From: Aporhodopirellula aestuarii
Lineage (GTDB): Bacteria > Planctomycetota > Planctomycetia > Pirellulales > Pirellulaceae
Direction of reading: 5' to 3'
DNA: 49,584 nucleotides
Assembly (NCBI RefSeq): GCF_023701485.1
Contig: NZ_JAMQBK010000061.1
Span: 1-49,584, forward strand
Each line of letters starts with the position of its first letter. Positions within the stretch are counted from its first letter, which is position 1. The translations under genes were made by a program, and so were the position numbers. The notes under the pieces were generated by a model, which saw only the letters and a program-made list of their open reading frames with translations, was not told where the DNA came from and did not search any database. This document shows, one piece after another, positions 45,147 through 49,584 of the stretch.

Positions 45147-47567
45147 CTACTGCGTTTCGGCAGGAAGCTGGCTGTCGAGATTCAGGCACAGGCTGAATGC
45201 CCAAGGTCCGTTTCCGTTTTCGATCCGGTACAGGACCTTGTTGTAGCCCGCCTCGAACCGCACGCGGCGCATGCCTTCGTCAATCTTCCACATTTTCAAG
45301 TCATCACTGCTCGACCAAACGCGAACGTCGTTGATCCACAGGTCCGACCGATCGTCGCTGCCCACGGCGATCCAAACATCCGTGGGAGAGTCGAAATGGA
45401 GCTGCGTCCAGGCATAGTAGATGACGTATTCCCCCTGCAGATGTCGAGGCTCGATCTTCGGCGACGTGGCTTGAAAAAATCGCCATCCGATCGGCTCAAT
45501 CCCTGTACGCGTTCGATACGTCGCGTCCAGGTCAACCACACTCTCGGGAGGAAACTGCTTATGGATGTTCGCTCGTTGAGCATTGTCAAACGGTCCCAAA
45601 ATGTACCACGAGTCGACAAACGTCCAACCTGACGTCGCCGTCCCTCCGCCCCTTCCAAAACGTCGTGCCGGGATCGCTGATGCGAGTTGTTGTGGCGATG
45701 GCGGAACGGACACAATCTTTTGATCGACAATCGTGTACTCGGGATCGGCGGCGTTTCCGGATGAAGGAGACGTTTGACGCGTAGCCTGCGCCGATTGATT
45801 CTTCTGCTCGCTGCGCCTGGCCATCAACGACGTCATGTCACTGACCGCTCCGCCGTCGTCTTCGGCCGACTGCGACTGTTCTTCTGCCGCGTCCGCTTGG
45901 CGCTCGGCGAGCGTGATCTGCAGCCCTTCCTGTTCGAGTCCTTGGGCGCGATCGAGCAACGCTTGAGCGAATTCGGCCATGGTGGTGGCCTGTTGTTCTG
46001 CTTTGCTCAACGTCTCAACCTGATGCCGCATCGCTGCCTGTGTTCGGGCGAGTTGGTCCAACGCGGACTCATCGAGCGACGGACGTTGAGGTAACGGCAC
46101 ACTGACCAGCTTTCTAGCCTCGCTCGGATTCATCGACTGCACGAGAGCTAAATCGGCGGAACGAAAGTTTTTGAACCGCTGAGCGATTTGTCGCTCCAGG
46201 TCGCGTGCCCGTTGGAAGGTTTCTTGCGCTGTCGTTGGTGTTTGCGATTGGTCACCGTCCGCTGTTTCGAATGTCAAATCGAGTGTTCTGCTCTTGCTCA
46301 GGGCCAATTCCTGAGCCGCTCTTGCTTTCGCTAATAGTTTTGCGGATCCGACTTTTGCCTCCGCAAGCCGCTCGCGATGGGGTTGCAGTTCTGCGTCTTT
46401 TGCTTCGGCGTTCGTTCGAGCAGACTGTAACTGGTCGTCCAGTCTAGATTTGCGTTGCTCGAGTGTTGCAAGTTGATGATCGATCGTTGACAACCGATGT
46501 TCGGCAACCGTGATGGCATGATTCGCGGCGTTCGCTTTTTGTCTTTGCTGCTGGGATGCCTGGAGGGATTGTTGTTGTTCCTTGAGACGGGTCTGTTCAC
46601 GTGCTCTCGCTTCAGTGAGCGTCTGTGACGCCGCTTCGATTTCGGCTCGATCCTTCGTTTTTTGAGCGTCCCGCAACTGACGTTGGGCGTCGCCAACATC
46701 CTTTCGAGCTTGGTTGAACGCTTCACTCGCATCTTGTCTGGCAGATTCCGCTTCTGCAATTTTTGCCGTCTCTGACTCGGAGTTTTCATTAGCGTGCTGG
46801 ATCGCTACGGATGCCTCTTTACGCTCCTGAAGCCGTTTTTCAATTTCAGCTTCGATTGACTTCATCTCGGTTATCTGTCGCGCAAGCATCTCCTGTGCGT
46901 GCGACGTTTGTTTCCACTGGCGATCGATTTCCGCTTGTGCCAACGCGGCGTCACGATCCTTCGCATGGGCCGCCGCCAACGCTTGACTCGCCGTCACTTG
47001 CAAATCCACTAGTTCGTCCAGTGTGTCCGTCGGGCGACCGGCAAGTGAGAACGCAGTCGCCATCTGCGAAAACGCGTCTTCTGCAGCGATCTGTTCTTCG
47101 ATTGCAACCGACATCGCTTTTTCGAGTTCACTCGTTTTGCCGGCTTCGGACGCGGCCCGCGCCTCGTCAATGCTGTGCAGTGCCCGTTCTTGTGCAGCTA
47201 GCGCTTGTTCGTGAACGGTTGCAAGCTGTTCGGTGGCTGATGCTGTTTGTTCAGGGTATGTCTGACGCAGTTGCTCAACGCGTTCCTGTTCTAGGGTTTT
47301 CATGGCGTCAAGCGTTTTTTCGAGCGTCGTGACCGTCTCCATCAAGTGACGCTGATGCAGGTCTCGCACTTTCTCGCTAAGGTCTTCCAGCCGTGCGCTA
47401 CTGGTCACGCTAGAGGAGGTCGTCTTCGCTGCCCGCGTAGCCGCATCATTGCCGCCCAACAGCATCAAAATCAACACGAGAAAACCGGCGTGCACAATCA
47501 GCGAACCGAGCAGCCAACGTGATTGTGGAGCGGGTTGTCGCTGGCGTGTGGTTGAACGTGCGGTCAT
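45147..47567 (-). CDS. TonB-like coiled-coil protein with C-terminal binding domain
   Basis: 806 residues. A short basic N-terminus leads into one transmembrane helix (about residues 18-37), which contains Ser22 and His26 in GSLIVHAG, the SxxxH motif that lets TonB contact ExbB/ExbD. A Gln/Glu/Ala-rich coiled coil follows from about 45 to 590 (stretches such as KDRAEIEAASQTLTEARARE). A basic/Ser-rich linker precedes a C-terminal domain (about 650-806) with SWYILGPFDNAQ and IAVGSDDRSDLWINDVRVW, resembling the galactose-binding/PA14-like modules of planctomycete surface proteins. There is no TonB C-terminal domain. It is third in an exbB-exbD operon (26-nt gap), so it is probably energised by that motor to act on the cell wall or outer membrane (inference). 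Confidence 0.82.
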   Translation of the reverse strand: MTARSTTRQRQPAPQSRWLLGSLIVHAGFLVLILMLLGGNDAATRAAKTTSSSVTSSARLEDLSEKVRDLHQRHLMETVTTLEKTLDAMKTLEQERVEQLRQTYPEQTASATEQLATVHEQALAAQERALHSIDEARAASEAGKTSELEKAMSVAIEEQIAAEDAFSQMATAFSLAGRPTDTLDELVDLQVTASQALAAAHAKDRDAALAQAEIDRQWKQTSHAQEMLARQITEMKSIEAEIEKRLQERKEASVAIQHANENSESETAKIAEAESARQDASEAFNQARKDVGDAQRQLRDAQKTKDRAEIEAASQTLTEARAREQTRLKEQQQSLQASQQQRQKANAANHAITVAEHRLSTIDHQLATLEQRKSRLDDQLQSARTNAEAKDAELQPHRERLAEAKVGSAKLLAKARAAQELALSKSRTLDLTFETADGDQSQTPTTAQETFQRARDLERQIAQRFKNFRSADLALVQSMNPSEARKLVSVPLPQRPSLDESALDQLARTQAAMRHQVETLSKAEQQATTMAEFAQALLDRAQGLEQEGLQITLAERQADAAEEQSQSAEDDGGAVSDMTSLMARRSEQKNQSAQATRQTSPSSGNAADPEYTIVDQKIVSVPPSPQQLASAIPARRFGRGGGTATSGWTFVDSWYILGPFDNAQRANIHKQFPPESVVDLDATYRTRTGIEPIGWRFFQATSPKIEPRHLQGEYVIYYAWTQLHFDSPTDVWIAVGSDDRSDLWINDVRVWSSSDDLKMWKIDEGMRRVRFEAGYNKVLYRIENGNGPWAFSLCLNLDSQLPAETQ

Positions 47568-47593
47568 TTGGCGTCCGAAAGGGAGTGCGGTTT

Positions 47594-48004
47594 CTATTTC
47601 GTATCCGCGACGTGAACCGCGACGTTGGAGAGCGAATGGATGTTCAACGCCTCGAGTACTTCAACAACATGCTCAAACGGTGTCCCACGATCGGCATCAA
47701 TGCGAACGGGATGATCGGGGCGTGCGCCGGCAATCTCATCAAGGCGACGCATCAAGACACCCGGCGTTGCAACGTTGCCGTCCAAATACGTTCGACCGAC
47801 CGCGTCGACGGCAATCACGAGCGTCTGAGGATCGACCGCAACTTCGACCGCTTGGGTAGCCGGTGGGAGCTGAAGTGGCAGTTGCCGTTCGAGCTTCTTG
47901 AGCGTTGTGGCAACGAGAAAGAAGATTAACAACAGGAACACGCAATCAATCAACGGAGCCATCTGCGGCTCGATTGACTCTTCTTCGATGATTTCAGTCC
48001 TCAT
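47594..48004 (-). CDS. exbD: ExbD/TolR-type proton-channel subunit
   Basis: 136 residues, normal ExbD length. A short cytoplasmic N-terminus is followed by one transmembrane helix, MAPLIDCVFLLLIFFLV, with Asp20 as the conserved proton-path residue, and a periplasmic domain with VDAVGRTYLDGN and HPVRIDADRGTPFEHVVEVL. It assembles with ExbB to use the proton gradient. The ATG overlaps the exbB stop by one base. ExbD and TolR cannot be told apart by sequence alone; neither tolA nor pal is nearby, and the third gene is TonB-like. Confidence 0.92.
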   Translation of the reverse strand: MRTEIIEEESIEPQMAPLIDCVFLLLIFFLVATTLKKLERQLPLQLPPATQAVEVAVDPQTLVIAVDAVGRTYLDGNVATPGVLMRRLDEIAGARPDHPVRIDADRGTPFEHVVEVLEALNIHSLSNVAVHVADTK

Positions 48005-48867
48005 CAGACAGCCTCCACTTCGAGTCCGACGGGGGCTCGCGATTCCTTCGTGTCGGTTTCATCTGCTGCGTCCGGCGATGCGGGAGCGAGGATCAACCAA
48101 TCGCTAATCAAACCGCTGGCGGCCTGGTCCAGCGACGCACTCCCGAAACCGATCTGGCTCTTAAGACATTGGTAGATAAAAACAGCGGGGATCGCGATAA
48201 TCAATCCAACGGCCGTGGTGACGAGGGCTTTGGCGATGTCATCGGCGAGAATCGATGCGTCGCCCATCGAACCGGCGACAGCCACCGTCTCGAACGCGCC
48301 AATCATTCCGAGCATTGTGCCGAGCAAGCCGAGCAACGGTTCGAGTGTCGCGACGAGAGCGATCGGAAAGAGCCGCTGCATGTGTCGGCGAATCTCTCGT
48401 GCGGCGACGTCACCGGCCAATTGCGACACGACTTGATGCCCCGCGGAGCGGTGCCGTGCGACCTCTTCGATGACGAGGCCGAGCAAACTTCCGTCTTTAC
48501 CGGCCATCTCGACTAACTCATCGAACTTGCCTCCTTTCCAAAGCCGATCGGCATCGTCAACCAATTTCGGCGGCACGAGAGCCTTTCCCCGCAGATGCAC
48601 CAGTCGCTCCAACGCGACTGACACGCCGACGATCGAGAGCAAGATCTGAAGAACGACAACGATCCCGCCCTGACGCAGCTTATGGACGAGCTCCTCCACC
48701 GCACTAGACTCCTGTGTCGAGAGTTCAGGGGTGTCGCTAGCCGGAGAATCGGTTTCAACTGATGCGACCGCAGCATCGACGTCGGCCGCACCGGTTTGTG
48801 CAAACGACGAACGAACTCCGAGACTGACAATAAGCAGGCAGGTCAAGACGACGACAACGGCACGCAT
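48004..48867 (-). CDS. exbB: ExbB/TolQ/MotA-family motor subunit
   Basis: 287 residues from the ATG at 48867, which is preceded by GAGAA; a TTG at 48960 would add 31 residues but is less likely. The signal-peptide-like N-terminus (VVVVLTCLLIVSLGVRSSFAQ) is followed by an acidic periplasmic stretch, a first core helix (GGIVVVLQILLSIVGVSVALERL) and the family helix pair ATLEPLLGLLGTMLGMIGAF and ALVTTAVGLIIAIPAVFI. Members with a cleaved leader and periplasmic segment are known among ExbB proteins. Forms the proton channel with ExbD; the downstream TonB-like protein is the probable effector. Confidence 0.92.
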   Translation of the reverse strand: MRAVVVVLTCLLIVSLGVRSSFAQTGAADVDAAVASVETDSPASDTPELSTQESSAVEELVHKLRQGGIVVVLQILLSIVGVSVALERLVHLRGKALVPPKLVDDADRLWKGGKFDELVEMAGKDGSLLGLVIEEVARHRSAGHQVVSQLAGDVAAREIRRHMQRLFPIALVATLEPLLGLLGTMLGMIGAFETVAVAGSMGDASILADDIAKALVTTAVGLIIAIPAVFIYQCLKSQIGFGSASLDQAASGLISDWLILAPASPDAADETDTKESRAPVGLEVEAV

Positions 48868-48959
48868 CAAATTTCTCGAACGAAAACGGTGTTGAGAGCG
48901 ATCATCGGCGGGACACGTCACACGCGTCGAACGCCGCTCGTGGGACTGCGAAGTCGCCA

Positions 48960-48985
48960 ACTGTAGATTGTTAACAATCTACAGT
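48960..48985. promoter_or_regulatory. 26-bp perfect palindrome upstream of exbB
   Basis: Half-site ACTGTAGATTGTT is followed immediately by its exact reverse complement, centred at 48972/48973, about 93 bp upstream of the exbB ATG. The AT-rich centre TTGTTAACAA resembles GntR-type operator cores. Likely operator; the regulator is not in the window. Confidence 0.6.
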
Positions 48986-49230
48986 CAAGCAGGTTTGTCG
49001 GGTTATCGACCAAAATAAGGCGTTAGTGGTTGCTCGGGCCCCGTCTGCCTGCTGGCTCAATCCGTAGCGCGCGATTGAGACAGAACTTCGCCGGTAGAAA
49101 TCACCGCTGGGGATCGCCGTATCGATCGATTCCGATCTCGTGGTCACGCCGACCTGTTCTCAACTGGCATGATTCACGTCGCTCCCGAGAAACAAACTCT
49201 TAGGATCGCTTGGATACACTTCCCCTACTT

Positions 49231-49527
49231 CTAAGCAGGTAGGCAGGAATCATCTAGAGCATTTCCATTTTTGTCGTAGCCACCGTCGCCCGACGGTGGA
49301 CCACGTTCTGGCGAACGTAGCTACCTTTGAAAACCTACGTCATTTACAGAAACGCTCTAGCGAAACTGCCGCGAACTGTAGGCCGGACCGAGGCTTTGCG
49401 AGTTCCGGCATTCACTTGCTCAGTCGTGCCGGAACTGCGTCGCTTAGGCTCCTTGGTCCGGCCTACGCCGAACCGATCACGAGCAGCGGAATTGTCGTTA
49501 TACCGAATCACTTCTATGTACCTGCTT
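49231..49527. repeat. MITE-like fold-back element, copy 2 (interrupted)
   Basis: A second, same-orientation copy of the element at 48-242, with perfect 10-bp terminal inverted repeats TAAGCAGGTA and TACCTGCTTA. It is split at 49257-49357 by a different element. Removing that insert plus one TA leaves about 194 bp closely matching copy 1. It has no coding capacity. The last 57 bp of the window after it hold nothing I can identify. Confidence 0.82.
49257..49357. mobile_element. 101-bp MITE inserted at TA within another MITE
   Basis: Ends GAGCATTTC and GAAACGCTC (8 of 9 inverted-repeat match) bounded by TA on both sides (49255-49256 and 49358-49359). Internally there are two hairpins: CCACCGTCG/CGACGGTGG and ACGTTC/GAACGT. 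Comparison with the uninterrupted copy at 48-242 gives the empty site, so insertion with TA duplication is seen directly. This is the signature of IS630/Tc1-type mobilisation; no transposase is present. Confidence 0.78.
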
Positions 49528-49584
49528 ACCTGGGCCTTCCGCGTGGGCGGACGGTGGATTCGAGGTCGAGGCGACGTGGGATCG

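Overview
The window reads as chromosomal DNA of a planctomycete of the Rhodopirellula/Pirellulaceae type. This is inferred from gene content: a DUF1559 prepilin-like protein, a TIGR03067-like secreted protein, Tat-exported Gfo/Idh/MocA oxidoreductases, several Cys-type sulfatases, a Gram-negative LpxB, many lipoproteins and signal peptides, frequent GTG/TTG starts, and families of palindromic intergenic elements. No rRNA, tRNA, CRISPR array, prophage or transposase gene was seen.

Layout. (1) 1-3073: a MITE-like repeat followed by four small envelope proteins of unknown function. (2) 3366-8425: a fatty-acid-like cassette of two CrtI-type FAD oxidoreductases, an acyl carrier protein and a beta-ketoacyl synthase, a combination reminiscent of the candidate ladderane genes of anammox planctomycetes. 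It ends in a palindrome-rich repeat at 8428-8805. (3) 8808-15171: sugar-oxidation-type genes (two Gfo/Idh/MocA proteins, a TIM-barrel isomerase/epimerase, a nucleotide-sugar epimerase) plus a TPR protein paired with a WXG100-like small protein. (4) 15337-30361: mixed housekeeping and conserved genes: a large TPR protein, GyrA, a CbbX/EccA-like AAA+ ATPase with a zinc-ribbon-like tail, the DUF1559 protein, a CDP-paratose-2-epimerase-like protein, a soluble histidine kinase overlapping thiD, a membrane protein, and LpxB. (5) 30816-44872: eight plus-strand genes forming a sulfated-polysaccharide degradation locus: three sulfatases, two GH29 alpha-L-fucosidases, a GH128-like hydrolase, a beta-helix/PDZ protein and a beta-propeller glycosidase-like protein. 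Three glycosidase-sulfatase pairs are joined by identical ATGA overlaps. The likely substrate is a sulfated fucan. (6) 45147-48867 on the minus strand: exbB-exbD followed by a giant coiled-coil protein whose single membrane helix carries the SxxxH signature of TonB, with a 26-bp perfect palindrome upstream. (7) 49231-49527: a second copy of the left-end MITE, split by a different 101-bp element at a TA dinucleotide.

Most notable leads: the TonB-like coiled-coil motor system; TGTCGCAA direct repeats with a 21-bp period upstream of both halves of the polysaccharide locus (AraC-type geometry); the CrtI/ACP/KS lipid cassette; the nested MITEs; and two enzymes lacking a signature catalytic residue (Gfo/Idh with ESP in place of EKP, and an epimerase with Phe in place of the YxxxK Tyr). 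All functions are inferred from motifs read by eye; no database search was run.
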